Shown in pieces: positions 1-7,969 of a stretch of 48,606 nt of DNA. The DNA is taken from the NCBI GenBank assembly GCA_013288305.1, contig JABDCD010000005.1, positions 1-48,606 of the forward strand, written 5' to 3'. Both the position numbers and the translations under genes were made by a program. Position 1 is the stretch's first letter. Every line of letters begins with the position of its first letter. Origin of the DNA: Alphaproteobacteria bacterium (GTDB lineage: Bacteria > Pseudomonadota > Alphaproteobacteria > Rickettsiales > SXRF01). The notes beneath the pieces were generated by a model. The model was not told where the DNA came from and did no database searches. It saw only the letters and a list, made by a program, of their open reading frames with translations.

Positions 1-1962
1 TTCGGGGTCACGCGCCAGGGCTAGGGCGAGCGCTTCATACGAAGCCAGATCCGCCGTCACCAGTTCGGGCAATTCTACCGCGTGCAGCAGGCTCGCCGCG
101 ACGCGGCTGACGAAGCTTTCTCCCGCCATCGTCACCACCGGCACGCCGCACCACAGCGCGTCGCTGGCGGTGGTATGGCCGCCTACCGGGAAACTATCGA
201 GAAACACATCGACATGCCGGTAACGCGCCAGATGCGTCGCTTGCGGCGCCGTCGCAGCGAAAATAATCCGCGCCGGATCGACGCCGCGCTTTCCGGCTTC
301 GCGCTTAAGGTTGGCGGTGGATTCCCCGTTGCGTTCGTAGAGCCAGAGCACGCTGCCGTCCACGGCATTCAGCAGCCGCATCCACACATCAAACAACTCC
401 GGCGTAAGCTTGTAGCTGTTATTGAAATCGCAAAACACGAAACCTTTTTCCGGCAGGCCGCAGGCCTTTCGCGTCGGTGTGCCCAAGGGCAGGGGGCGCT
501 TGCGGTCGTTGATCTGGTAGCTGTGCGGCAGCCGTATCAACCGCTCGGAAAACAAGGCATCGTCCGGTGCGGCAATTTCATCGGCGATGAAATAGTCGAT
601 GAAGGGGGCACCGGTCGTGCCCGGATAACCCAGATAATGCATCTGGATGGGGGCAGGGCGCAGCGCCATCAAATCCATGCGGTGCTGGCGCGTATAGCCT
701 TTGAGATCGACCAGTATGTCGATGCCGTCCTGTGTGATGAGTTCGGCGGCGCTGCGGTTATCCGTCGTGCGGATGTCGCGGAAGCGCTCGACGGCGCTCG
801 CGATGCGCGCCCGCTCGGCGCTGCCATCGTCCACGCCGCAGGAATAGGCATAAAGCTCGAACCGGTTTTTATCATGCCGTTCGAACAATTCGCTGATGAG
901 ATACGCTGTGGCGTGTTGGTGAAAATCGGAGGACAAATAACCGATCCGCAGCTTTCCGCCGGAACGCAGCGGACGCTTGGGATCGTAAGGTTTCCCGGCA
1001 TACTGCGCCGACCAGCGTCTGGCATTTTCAAGCTGCAGGCGGGAGTCGGCGTAAAGCGCGATGATGAACGGGCTGGCATATTGCTGCGTTGCGGTAAGAA
1101 CATCCGTCAACTGCGCCATGATGCTCTCCAGTTCGTCCCACCGGCACAAATGCCGCAATTGATGCAGCAATTCGGTCAATATCTCGGCATGGCGGGGATC
1201 GACACGGCGTGCCTCCTCATAAGCGATGACGGCCCCGGCCTCGTCCTTGGCTTTCTGCAGCACTTTGGCGAGATTGACGCGGGCATTCACATAATCGGGT
1301 TTCAGCGCGATGGCCTGGCGATAAGCGGCCATGGCCTGCTCGTACATCTCCAGATTCTGATAAACATTGCCCAGCGTGTTGAGCGCCATGACGTGTCCCG
1401 GCTCCAGGCGCAGGGCTTCGAGGACGGCTTCCTGCGCTTCGTCGTAACGCCGCAGGTGATAGAGCGCCAGCGCCAGATTGGCCAGCGCATCCGGCACGCG
1501 CGGATGAATGGCCAGCGCCTTGCGGAAAGCGAGAACGGCGTTTTCCATATCGCCGCGCTCGAAGTAAACCGTGCCCCCTTGAAACGGCACCAGCATTCTT
1601 TGAAAGATGCCTTGCAGGGTGGTAAGCCGCGCCCGGCCTTCGTTATGCGCCGGCGCTATTTTCAAGAGATATTTATAGGTTTTGATGGCCACCCCTATCG
1701 GGCCGGTTTCTTCCAAGGCGCGTGCCAGATCGAAACAGGCCTCCGCGAAGTGGGGCTTGTATTTAAGCGCCGTGTTGAAAGCGGCGATGGCTGTGCTGCT
1801 TTCCCCCAGCCTGTTGCAAATCATCCCCTTGATATGCCAGGCTTCCGCATGGGTGGATTCGCGCTCCAGCAGCCGGTTGACCGACTGCCGCGCCTCCTGC
1901 AGTTTCCCTTCCGCCATTTGGGCGGAGATGGTGGTTATCTCGGAATGGGAAGCAGGGCACAT
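1..1962 (-). CDS. SPINDLY-type O-linked GlcNAc transferase with TPR repeats (3' end outside window)
   Basis: Read on the minus strand from ATG 1962 the frame stays open for 654 codons to the window edge, so the C-terminus is missing. Roughly residues 15-260 are tetratricopeptide repeats (for example ALNTLGNVYQNLEMYEQAM, then YVNARVNLAKVLQKA). From about residue 335 the GT41 catalytic part begins with IGYLSSDFHQHATAYLI, whose His matches the conserved SPINDLY/OGT position. Later come HYLGYPGTTGAPFIDY and DMFLDSFPVGGHTTASDALW, the UDP-binding half. Family members transfer GlcNAc or another sugar to Ser/Thr of proteins; in bacteria some glycosylate flagellins or surface proteins, but the target here is unknown. 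No clear Shine-Dalgarno sequence precedes ATG 1962, so the start is uncertain. The long open frame on the other strand is a shadow: only the minus frame carries family motifs. Confidence 0.88.
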   Translation of the reverse strand, partial: MCPASHSEITTISAQMAEGKLQEARQSVNRLLERESTHAEAWHIKGMICNRLGESSTAIAAFNTALKYKPHFAEACFDLARALEETGPIGVAIKTYKYLLKIAPAHNEGRARLTTLQGIFQRMLVPFQGGTVYFERGDMENAVLAFRKALAIHPRVPDALANLALALYHLRRYDEAQEAVLEALRLEPGHVMALNTLGNVYQNLEMYEQAMAAYRQAIALKPDYVNARVNLAKVLQKAKDEAGAVIAYEEARRVDPRHAEILTELLHQLRHLCRWDELESIMAQLTDVLTATQQYASPFIIALYADSRLQLENARRWSAQYAGKPYDPKRPLRSGGKLRIGYLSSDFHQHATAYLISELFERHDKNRFELYAYSCGVDDGSAERARIASAVERFRDIRTTDNRSAAELITQDGIDILVDLKGYTRQHRMDLMALRPAPIQMHYLGYPGTTGAPFIDYFIADEIAAPDDALFSERLIRLPHSYQINDRKRPLPLGTPTRKACGLPEKGFVFCDFNNSYKLTPELFDVWMRLLNAVDGSVLWLYERNGESTANLKREAGKRGVDPARIIFAATAPQATHLARYRHVDVFLDSFPVGGHTTASDALWCGVPVVTMAGESFVSRVAASLLHAVELPELVTADLASYEALALALARDPE

Positions 1963-2000
1963 ACAGTTGGCAACGGGTTGGTGTGAGGTGTAGCCGGTCC

Positions 2001-2101
2001 CCCTTCGCCTAAGGTTGCTTTCGTGCGGCTTACGAATCCTCCTACGCTAAAGCTTCGGAGGACTTACGGGGCGTAAGCCACCCGAAGCCGAAGGCGAAGG
2101 G
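2001..2101. repeat. nested palindromic element next to tRNA-Val
   Basis: Three nested stems: CCCTTCGCCT at 2001-2010 pairs with 2092-2101; GGCTTACG at 2027-2034 pairs with CGTAAGCC at 2072-2079; TCCTCC at 2037-2042 pairs with GGAGGA at 2057-2062. No T-tract follows on the minus strand, so it does not look like a plain terminator of the tRNA. It fills the space between the tRNA 3' end and the glycosyltransferase gene and resembles in architecture the other palindromic elements of this window. Confidence 0.7.
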
Positions 2102-2178
2102 TGGTGGGCGGCAGAGGGCTCGAACCTCCGACCTCTACGGTGTGAACGTAGCGCTCTGACCAACTGAGCTAGCCGCCC
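2102..2178 (-). tRNA. tRNA-Val (anticodon CAC), CCA encoded
   Basis: On the minus strand the acceptor stem GGGCGGC (2178-2172) pairs with GCCGCCC (2112-2106), followed by discriminator A and an encoded CCA (2104-2102). The D arm TAGCTCAGTTGGTCAGAGC, the anticodon stem CTACG/CGTAG with loop TTCACAC (anticodon CAC, reading GTG) and the T arm GGAGGTTCGAGCCCTC are all canonical. It is transcribed towards the glycosyltransferase gene and divergently from icd. Confidence 0.96.
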
Positions 2179-2266
2179 CTTGTCATCGTCATATAGCCAC
2201 CCAGCTTCTTCTTTACAATCTTTTCATGAAACCATGCTATATTGCGCACATTGAGTGGAGGCGCTT

Positions 2267-3472
2267 ATGGCAAAAATCAAGGTCAAAAATCCCATCGTCG
2301 AGATCGACGGCGACGAGATGACGCGCGTCATGTGGAAGATGATCAAGGACAAGCTGATCCTGCCGTATCTCGACATCGACCTCAACTATTTCGACCTGTC
2401 GATCCAGAACCGCGATGCCAGCGAAGATAAAATCACCGTCCAGGCGGGCGAGGCGATCAAAAAATTGGGCGTCGGCGTTAAATGCGCCACTATCACGCCC
2501 GACGAGGCGCGCGTCAAGGAATTCGGCCTCAAGAAAATGTGGAAATCGCCCAACGGCACCATCCGCAATATCCTCGACGGCACAGTATTCCGCGAGCCGA
2601 TCATCTGCAAGAACGTGCCGCGCCTGGTGCCCGGCTGGACGCAGCCGATTGTGATTGGCCGCCATGCGTTCGGCGATCAGTACCGCGCCACCGATTTCGT
2701 CATCCCCGGCGCTGGCAAACTGACAATGACCTTTATGCCCAAGGACGGCAAGCCGGTGGAACATGAGATTTTTGAATTCAAAAACGGCGGTGTGGCCATG
2801 GGTATGTATAATCTCGATGAGTCGATCCGCGGCTTTGCCCATGCCTGCTTCAATTATGCGCTGGCACGCAAATACCCGGTGTATCTCTCGACCAAGAACA
2901 CCATCCTCAAAGCCTATGATGGGCGCTTCAAGGATATTTTTCATGAAGTATTCGATGCCGAATTCGCCGAACGCTTCGATAAGGCGGGACTCACCTACGA
3001 GCACCGCCTCATCGACGACATGGTGGCGATGGCGCTTAAATGGTCGGGCGGATTCCTGTGGGCGTGCAAGAATTACGACGGCGACGTGCAGTCCGACACC
3101 GTGGCGCAGGGCTTCGGCTCGCTCGGCCTGATGACCTCGGTGCTGATGACGCCGGACGGCAAAACCGCCCTGGCCGAGGCGGCGCACGGCACGGTGACGC
3201 GCCATTTCCGTCTCTATCAGCAGGGCAAGGATACCTCGACCAACCCCATCGCCTCAATTTTCGCCTGGACGCGCGCGCTTTCCTACCGCGCCAAGTTCGA
3301 TGCTACGCCGGACGTCGCGGCCTTCGCAGAAAAACTTGAAAAAACCTGTGTCGATACAGTCGAAGCCGGTTTCATGACCAAGGATTTAGCCGCCCTCATC
3401 GACCCCGACCAGAAATTCCTCACCACCAACCAGTTTTTGGATAAGTTGGAAGAACGTCTGCGCCAGAAGTAA
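2267..3472 (+). CDS. icd: NADP-dependent isocitrate dehydrogenase, homodimeric ~400-aa type
   Basis: Oxidatively decarboxylates isocitrate to 2-oxoglutarate with NADP+ in the TCA cycle (EC 1.1.1.42), cytoplasmic. The 401-aa product starts [20 protein letters not shown] and has [37 protein letters not shown] and [11 protein letters not shown], typical of the type II dimeric enzymes of alphaproteobacteria and mitochondria. I prefer ATG 2267 to the upstream in-frame GTG 2255 because GGAG at 2257-2260 sits six bases before it and the protein N-terminus then matches the family. A membrane-protein gene begins five bases after its stop, so the two may be cotranscribed. Confidence 0.97.
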   Translation: MAKIKVKNPIVEIDGDEMTRVMWKMIKDKLILPYLDIDLNYFDLSIQNRDASEDKITVQAGEAIKKLGVGVKCATITPDEARVKEFGLKKMWKSPNGTIRNILDGTVFREPIICKNVPRLVPGWTQPIVIGRHAFGDQYRATDFVIPGAGKLTMTFMPKDGKPVEHEIFEFKNGGVAMGMYNLDESIRGFAHACFNYALARKYPVYLSTKNTILKAYDGRFKDIFHEVFDAEFAERFDKAGLTYEHRLIDDMVAMALKWSGGFLWACKNYDGDVQSDTVAQGFGSLGLMTSVLMTPDGKTALAEAAHGTVTRHFRLYQQGKDTSTNPIASIFAWTRALSYRAKFDATPDVAAFAEKLEKTCVDTVEAGFMTKDLAALIDPDQKFLTTNQFLDKLEERLRQK

Positions 3473-3477
3473 ATAAT

Positions 3478-4119
3478 ATGAGAATAATAGGGATTTTATT
3501 ACTTGTTTTGGGATTCGTATCTCTGGCTGTATACGTTTTTTATTATTCTCATTCCGGCGATCTTATCGCAAGCAGCGAGATGTTCACTTACCAAGCTGAA
3601 AGTGTTAGTGAATACGCTAACGCTTTTAGAAAAAGACAATTGTTAGTAGGTGAGGAGACTCATAAAAAATGGTTGGAATCATCGCCTGTGAATATGATGC
3701 CTGAAGATGGCCCATTAAAACTTGGCTTAATGGTATCACAAGAAGGAATGATCAAAAACAGAGGCTTGGCTAGTCCTACCTATATACTTCTCGATGCGCA
3801 GACAGGACAGGAAGTTTTCCGGCGGGAATTAAAGGGCGGACATACACCTTTTATATCCAACCACATTGGATTGTCATTTCATGATGAATATGTAATTGCA
3901 GATCACGTAGTAATTCCCAAGCCAGGAAAATACATACTTCGGGCTGGATTTGTCCAGTGGACTTTTGCTTCTTCCAATCTCTCGATAACATTTGAAGTTA
4001 TGGCGCATGTTGCTGACCTGAATCTTACTATAATAATTCTTCCAGTGGGATGTATGCTTATAGGCGCGATAATTGGTTTACTCACGCGTCCTCAAGCGAA
4101 GAATATTATTCTCCAATAA
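3478..4119 (+). CDS. hypothetical protein with two membrane helices
   Basis: 213 aa, not recognised. A hydrophobic helix at residues 2-22 ([20 protein letters not shown]) and a second at about 180-203 ([20 protein letters not shown]) bracket a soluble region of about 155 residues, probably periplasmic, so the protein is a two-helix anchored domain. The loop has a beta-rich look ([36 protein letters not shown]). Base composition is clearly more AT-rich than icd, suggesting later acquisition. It starts five bases after icd without a strong Shine-Dalgarno sequence, and its last 14 bases overlap tail-to-tail with msrB on the other strand. Confidence 0.75.
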   Translation: MRIIGILLLVLGFVSLAVYVFYYSHSGDLIASSEMFTYQAESVSEYANAFRKRQLLVGEETHKKWLESSPVNMMPEDGPLKLGLMVSQEGMIKNRGLASPTYILLDAQTGQEVFRRELKGGHTPFISNHIGLSFHDEYVIADHVVIPKPGKYILRAGFVQWTFASSNLSITFEVMAHVADLNLTIIILPVGCMLIGAIIGLLTRPQAKNIILQ

Positions 4120-4594
4120 ACTTCAGCGCCACGCCGTTATTGCAATAGCGCAGTCCCGTAGGCGCCGGGCCGTCTTCGAAGATGTGCCCCTGGTGGCCGC
4201 CGCAGCGCGCGCAATGATATTCCGTGCGCGGAATGATCATTTTATAATCGGTTCTGGTTTCGACGTGGCCGTGGATGCTGTCGTAAAAACTTGGCCAGCC
4301 GGTGCCGCTGTCGAATTTGTATTTCGACGGAAACAGCGGCAACGCGCAACCGGCGCAGGCGAAAATGCCCTGGTGTTTTTCTTCGTTGAGCGGGCTGGTG
4401 AACGGGCGCTCGGTGCCTTCCTCGCGCAGCACATCATATTGCTCCGCGCTCAAGCGCTTTTTCCATTCCGCATCGCTTGCGGTCACTTTTTCGATTTTTT
4501 CATCGGCCATAACCGCCTTTATTCTCCCAAATCCGGCAAAGGCCAATGCGCTGGCCGAAGCCAATAATAACTGCAAAAAACGCCGCCGATTCAT
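4106..4594 (-). CDS. msrB: Tat-exported peptide-methionine (R)-S-oxide reductase MsrB
   Basis: Reduces methionine-R-sulfoxide in proteins. The 162-aa product begins [19 protein letters not shown], a twin-arginine signal, so the enzyme is predicted to act in the periplasm rather than the cytosol. The catalytic domain has zinc pairs CAGC and CARC, the GTGWPSF substrate loop, [12 protein letters not shown] and the catalytic Cys151 in RYCNNG. The start is ATG 4594 because a Tat signal begins there and the ATG lies one base after the TAA of the upstream gene (4596-4598), giving translational coupling. Longer in-frame starts upstream would run into the previous gene without a ribosome site. Confidence 0.93.
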   Translation of the reverse strand: MNRRRFLQLLLASASALAFAGFGRIKAVMADEKIEKVTASDAEWKKRLSAEQYDVLREEGTERPFTSPLNEEKHQGIFACAGCALPLFPSKYKFDSGTGWPSFYDSIHGHVETRTDYKMIIPRTEYHCARCGGHQGHIFEDGPAPTGLRYCNNGVALKFIGE

Positions 4595-4595
4595 A

Positions 4596-4880
4596 TTATT
4601 GCTGCATCCGTTCCTGGGCACGGCTAAACGCATCGGGTCGGGCATTGCCCGAAGTCAGACCGAACGAAACCCCACTTTGTCCCACCGGCTGCATCTGGAA
4701 ATTAGCGGAGGGCGGGCTGCCGTCATCGGCGACATGCGGGAAAGGAATTGTGTAGTCCGGGTCGGAAAAATTGGCGCTGGCTTTATTGCCGGTGCTGTTG
4801 TCGATTTCCAATGCAGAAGCGCTGTGGATTCCAAACGCCACAATCAGTGCGGCGGTGATGGCAAGGCGACGTGATGGCAT
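4596..4880 (-). CDS. small secreted hypothetical protein, coupled to msrB
   Basis: 94 aa, unrecognised. Residues 1-23 ([20 protein letters not shown], then ASA) form a Sec signal peptide with an Ala-x-Ala cleavage site. The mature part is about 70 residues, rich in Ser, Asn, Pro and Gly, without cysteines. A strong AGGAGG lies eight bases before the ATG, and the stop codon is one base from the msrB start, so the two form one transcript. Co-export with a periplasmic methionine-sulfoxide reductase suggests an envelope role, but that is inference; four Met and two Gln-rich stretches near the C-terminus could be oxidation targets. Confidence 0.72.
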   Translation of the reverse strand: MPSRRLAITAALIVAFGIHSASALEIDNSTGNKASANFSDPDYTIPFPHVADDGSPPSANFQMQPVGQSGVSFGLTSGNARPDAFSRAQERMQQ

Positions 4881-4955
4881 AAAAACCTCCTGTGAAAATC
4901 GATATTACATTACTCCTTTTCTATACCGTAGCAAGAACCGGCATGTTTGGGCGCG

Positions 4956-5039
4956 GTTTGCACTTGCTTTGCCCTGGTTCGCGCCTGTTTTATCCTGTTT
5001 CGATCCGATTTTAGCCCGTTTTAAACCTGCTTTGACGCA
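4956..5039. repeat. four tandem 21-bp degenerate direct repeats
   Basis: Units start at 4956, 4977, 4998 and 5019, each an 11+10 pair on the pattern TTTCGNNCCTG-TTTTANCCNG. The same unit recurs at 34691-34753. Spacing of 21 bp equals two helical turns, as expected for protein-binding iterons, but function is unknown. Confidence 0.65.
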
Positions 5040-5147
5040 GTATTTCAAACAGAAATTTTTTTTATTATTAATAATCAATATTTTAAAAAAATCATCTTGT
5101 GAATTTTTTCTTTTTCATCCCCAAATTTTTGACATTTTTTGACTTTT

Positions 5148-5162
5148 TTAACCGTTCATTAA
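5148..5162. promoter_or_regulatory. candidate CtrA binding site (TTAA-N7-TTAA)
   Basis: TTAACCGTTCATTAA matches the full CtrA consensus TTAA-N7-TTAA known from alphaproteobacteria, and the left half also fits TTAACC. It lies upstream of the small secreted protein-msrB pair (minus strand), though 268 bases from its ATG, and just past the end of the creatininase-family gene. Confidence 0.5.
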
Positions 5163-5235
5163 TCTTCACCCTGCATGGCATTCGTCGTTCATTATCCAGA
5201 GTAAAAGATAATCGCGTGGCCGGGAAGCCTAAAAA

Positions 5236-6042
5236 TTATGGTTGCTTATCAGCCTTCTTGATCTGCTTCACCGCCGCTTTTACCTTGAGAGCCAGCAGGG
5301 CTTTGCCATATTCGGCGGTGGCGCCGCTGGGATCGCCTTTGGCGCCATCGGTGGGGAAATCCTTTTCGGTATAATGTTTGATGAGGGCAGGGCGCACGCC
5401 CTTGGGATTAATCGCCATGACTTCGGCGGCATCCATGAACCCGGCATGGGCGGCGGCGTTTTCCACGCCCAGCTTTTGCGCCTTGACGAAATCCTCGGCG
5501 CCGTTAGCCGCATAATAATCGCTGACATGCAGCACGGTGACGCCTTCGTCTTTCCATTCCTGGCTCAGTTTTTCGGCAACCTGTTTTTGCGCCTCCTGGT
5601 TGCCGCCATGATCGCCGATGAAACAAATATGCCTGAAGCCATGCTGCTTGAAGCTGCGCGCCGCGTCTTCCAGAATCATGGCGAATCCCTCGTCGCGCAA
5701 GGAGATCGTTCCGGGAAACATCATGTGCCCGGAGGGCGGGCGGATGGAGCCTTCGGGGACATAGGCAATGACCGGCGCCGCCAGCGCGTTACCCAGTGTG
5801 CGCGCAATTTCGCCCGACGTGTAACGCACGATCCAGTTATGCTTGCCGATGGCGATGTGCGGGCCGTTTTGCTCGGTGCCGCCGCTGGGGATGATGATGG
5901 TATCGGTGCCTTTTTCCATCCGCGCCTTGACTTCCGGCCAGGTCAGGTCTTCGAGATAAAACGAATCGTGCCCGGCCCATGCCGCGCATGGAGCGTAGAA
6001 GATAAGAAATAGGGTAGCGATGATTTTCTGCACGGGAATCAA
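5236..6042 (-). CDS. secreted creatininase-family protein with altered metal-site motif
   Basis: 268 aa; residues 1-23 are a Sec signal ending AAWA, so the protein is predicted to be periplasmic. The creatininase fold is shown by GGTEQNGPHIAIGKHN (55-69), YVPEGSIRPPSGHMMFPGTIS and FIGDHGGNQEA (141-151). Canonical family members have E-Q-H-G-P-H and T-D here; this one has Asn59 and His68 at the positions of creatininase metal ligands His36 and Asp45, while Glu57 and His145 are kept. Known relatives are amidohydrolases or lyases (creatininase, FAPy deformylase, MftE); substrate unknown. Its ATG overlaps the stop of the upstream receiver gene by four bases, so it is translationally coupled to it. 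Confidence 0.85.
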   Translation of the reverse strand: MIPVQKIIATLFLIFYAPCAAWAGHDSFYLEDLTWPEVKARMEKGTDTIIIPSGGTEQNGPHIAIGKHNWIVRYTSGEIARTLGNALAAPVIAYVPEGSIRPPSGHMMFPGTISLRDEGFAMILEDAARSFKQHGFRHICFIGDHGGNQEAQKQVAEKLSQEWKDEGVTVLHVSDYYAANGAEDFVKAQKLGVENAAAHAGFMDAAEVMAINPKGVRPALIKHYTEKDFPTDGAKGDPSGATAEYGKALLALKVKAAVKQIKKADKQP

Positions 6043-7115
6043 GATGCGTATTTGAGAACGAGATTATGCAATTCCATGGCGATCTGCGCCCCTTCCTTGC
6101 CGCCCATTCCGTGCATATTCCTGCCGAGTATGACCTGCAGCACTTCGATATGTTTGAGCACAATGGTACGATGCGCCGGATTGTCCGGCCGAAGCTGCGT
6201 GCGGCAGAAAAGATACAGCTTGTAGGCGACTTCCGAGGCGCGCCCATAACCGAACGTGCCGGCGCGCGAATGGATGGTCAGCGCCACATCTTTTATATTA
6301 CCGACCACGTCGCCGGCGATTTTTCCCTCCTCCATCTTCTGGTACAACACTTTGAGCTCTGCCATGTTATCCTTTATCCATTGCAGTGAATCGGCGGTAA
6401 TGCCGTCGATGGACGCCTGCGCCTGGCCCAGTACCGCCGGGGTAATCAGTGCGTTAAGGGTTTGGCCGACGCCCAGTTTGTGCCTCAGCGAAAAATCAGG
6501 AGTCCAGATTTTAGGCGTAGACCCAATAAGATGATCTCCCGTAATTTCTTTGGGTGGGCGCTTCGGCTGAATGTTAAGCGTGCGGCGGTTGGATACGCCC
6601 GGGGGCGGCTCGCCTTTACGCCGCCGGCAAGGCCCGACGAAACTCGGAGCGGCCACGAACGGGCGCGGTTTTTCGATGATGCGCTCCAGGCGGTCATAGA
6701 TAGTTTTGGCAGAGAACGGCTTCACGACATATTCATTGATGCCGGTGTCGCGCGCTGCGGCGACGTCGGCCTGTTCGGCGCGCCCCGTCAGCATGATGAT
6801 GGGCAGCGTCGGATTGGACGAGACGGGATCGCGGCGTATCTGGTCGATGAGGGCGATGCCGTCGATATGCTGGATGTTCCATTCCGTAATCAGGAAATCG
6901 AAAGGCTGTTCCTGCAGGAGCCTCTGGGCGTCGGCGCCGCTGCGCGTCAGATGCACGTTGGAAAAGCCCATTTCCCTGAGCATGGATTTGAAAACCGTGG
7001 CTAACTGCTGGTCGGCGTCAGCGACCAGGATGCCATAACTATGCAACGGATTAGGCAATTCAGCCCCCTTTTCCAGGTTACTCTCCACGGATCGATTCGT
7101 TTCCATGAAGAGCAT
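6039..7115 (-). CDS. receiver-Hpt two-domain signalling protein with Glu at the phospho-acceptor position
   Basis: 358 aa. Residues 27-148 are a CheY-like receiver: acidic pair Asp33/Asp35, Thr110 in MLTG and Lys132 in VKPF. The phospho-acceptor position reads LITEW, so Glu78 stands where Asp is normal. A charged Pro/Arg-rich linker (150-205) leads to a C-terminal helical domain with TIHSRAGTFGYGRASEVAY; His282 has the setting of a phosphotransfer (Hpt) histidine, as in proteins with H-S-x-x-G-T-F-G-Y. The gene follows a Flp pilin gene and is coupled to the creatininase-family gene. Start could instead be ATG 7106; neither has a strong ribosome site. A Glu substitution often mimics the phosphorylated state, so constitutive signalling or loss of control by phosphorylation is inferred. 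Confidence 0.85.
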   Translation of the reverse strand: MLFMETNRSVESNLEKGAELPNPLHSYGILVADADQQLATVFKSMLREMGFSNVHLTRSGADAQRLLQEQPFDFLITEWNIQHIDGIALIDQIRRDPVSSNPTLPIIMLTGRAEQADVAAARDTGINEYVVKPFSAKTIYDRLERIIEKPRPFVAAPSFVGPCRRRKGEPPPGVSNRRTLNIQPKRPPKEITGDHLIGSTPKIWTPDFSLRHKLGVGQTLNALITPAVLGQAQASIDGITADSLQWIKDNMAELKVLYQKMEEGKIAGDVVGNIKDVALTIHSRAGTFGYGRASEVAYKLYLFCRTQLRPDNPAHRTIVLKHIEVLQVILGRNMHGMGGKEGAQIAMELHNLVLKYAS

Positions 7116-7153
7116 TTCTATCGTATCCCGCGCCTGGTTGCAAAACTTTTGAT

Positions 7154-7297
7154 TTAGGCTGGGAACAGCGTGATCAGGTGGGCCTGGAGCGAAATGACGG
7201 CGGCGAGGGTGGCCAGGGTGATCAGAAATGAAATGACGCCGTATTCCGTCACCGTGGGACCATTATTATCCTTCAAAAGGCGCAGTATGTGCTTCAT
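7154..7297 (-). CDS. Flp/Fap-type pilin, 47 aa
   Basis: Minus-strand ATG 7297, preceded by AAAGGAG at six to seven bases, opens a 47-codon frame ending TAA 7154-7156. The product has a short basic leader (MKHILRLLKDNNG), then PTVTEYGVISFLITLATLAA: the Gly13 cleavage site for a TadV-type prepilin peptidase followed by Glu+5 and Tyr+6, which are hallmarks of Flp pilins, and a hydrophobic helix. Length is typical (about 50-60 aa). No tad assembly genes are in the window, so they must lie elsewhere if the pilin is used. It lies 38 bases upstream of the receiver-Hpt gene, in the same direction. Confidence 0.85.
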   Translation of the reverse strand: MKHILRLLKDNNGPTVTEYGVISFLITLATLAAVISLQAHLITLFPA

Positions 7298-7520
7298 AAA
7301 CTCCTTTCAATAACTGTGTCCATATATTATATCCCATTATGGCACGGCAGGCAAGCAGGAAGGTAAATTTTATCTATAAAAATCAAAAGCTTTTAAATAA
7401 AATATTGCTAAAATTTTATCTATTTTGCGCACTGCTGACAGGCTTCGGCAGGCGAGGTATGACAGGATGCGTTCGCGCACCGGCGCTGTCGTACACTACA
7501 AAATGGGACTCAACAGCCAG

Positions 7521-7823
7521 CTACTGCCCTTCCGAAGGCGGAAGCGCCATGCCTTTGGCATCGGCCGGGGGTGCGGCTGGCGCCGGTGCGGTAGGTGCCT
7601 TGCTGGCTTCGCCGGATACTTCGGCGCCGGCGGGCACGTCGTCGGAATCCATGGCTTTATTCTGGGGATTGGAAGCTGCAGGTTCGGGAGGGGGGGTACC
7701 GCCGGTCAGGCCGTTTACCGGCGATGTTGACCGTTCCTGAACGGGCGCCTGGGGCAGCCATATCAGCGCGATGACGATCAGCATCAGGATGAGGGCCAGT
7801 AGAGAAATAGTATTCTTGCTCAT
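7521..7823 (-). CDS. membrane-anchored Pro/Ala-rich hypothetical protein
   Basis: 100 aa, unrecognised. One N-terminal helix (residues 6-24, ISLLALILMLIVIALIWL) anchors a low-complexity tail of Pro, Ala, Ser and Glu (APTAPAPAAPPADAKG), probably periplasmic and unstructured. AAAGGAG sits nine bases before the ATG. It lies upstream of the Flp pilin gene in the same direction, separated by 223 bases that are AT-rich and hold no gene I can support. Confidence 0.72.
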   Translation of the reverse strand: MSKNTISLLALILMLIVIALIWLPQAPVQERSTSPVNGLTGGTPPPEPAASNPQNKAMDSDDVPAGAEVSGEASKAPTAPAPAAPPADAKGMALPPSEGQ

Positions 7824-7931
7824 GATGTTGGACTCCTTTACTCAGGTTCGTGGCAACTGCCGCTAATTATGATTCATAAAAGTCTTTTTTGCAAGATTTA
7901 AGAGATAAATGAGCCAAACTGCATAAAAAGC

Positions 7932-7959
7932 TTGAAAGCGCCGCGATTATACGTATATT
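7932..7959 (+). promoter_or_regulatory. candidate sigma70 promoter of the rimP operon
   Basis: TTGAAA at 7932-7937 and TATATT at 7954-7959 with a 16-base spacer. Transcription would start near 7966, directly before the hairpin series that precedes rimP. Confidence 0.5.
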
Positions 7960-7969
7960 GCCCCTTCAA

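Larger units (their letters stand above)
4881..5235. other. AT-rich intergenic region with 21-bp repeats and a CtrA-like box
   Basis: 355 bases without a convincing gene. From 4956 it holds four 21-bp direct repeats, then about 85 bases of nearly pure A/T with runs of T, two TTGAC words (5130-5134 and a GACTTTTT at 5141) and a perfect TTAA-N7-TTAA. The open frame read across the repeats gives a seven-residue periodicity but lacks a start signal and a conserved protein. The minus-strand order (box, AT-rich stretch, repeats, then AGGAGG and the small secreted protein gene) fits a long regulated leader. Confidence 0.6.

Noticed and set aside
82..1986. Long plus-strand open frame of 634 codons
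   Set aside because: It is the antisense shadow of the glycosyltransferase; only the minus frame shows TPR and GT41 motifs.
2001..2101. Intrinsic terminator for tRNA-Val
   Set aside because: Stems are present but there is no T-tract on the minus strand.
4771..5142. Plus-strand frame with seven-residue periodicity
   Set aside because: The period is a by-product of the 21-bp DNA repeats; no ribosome site, and the protein runs out into poly-Phe/Leu from T-rich DNA.
4881..5235. Chromosomal replication origin
   Set aside because: Iterons, AT-rich DNA and a CtrA box are suggestive, but there are no DnaA boxes, no hemE, dnaA or parAB neighbours, and a similar region exists 30 kb away.
7298..7520. 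Gene in the gap between the Flp pilin and the Pro/Ala-rich protein
   Set aside because: Open frames here are extensions of antisense shadows; the DNA is AT-rich and without ribosome sites.
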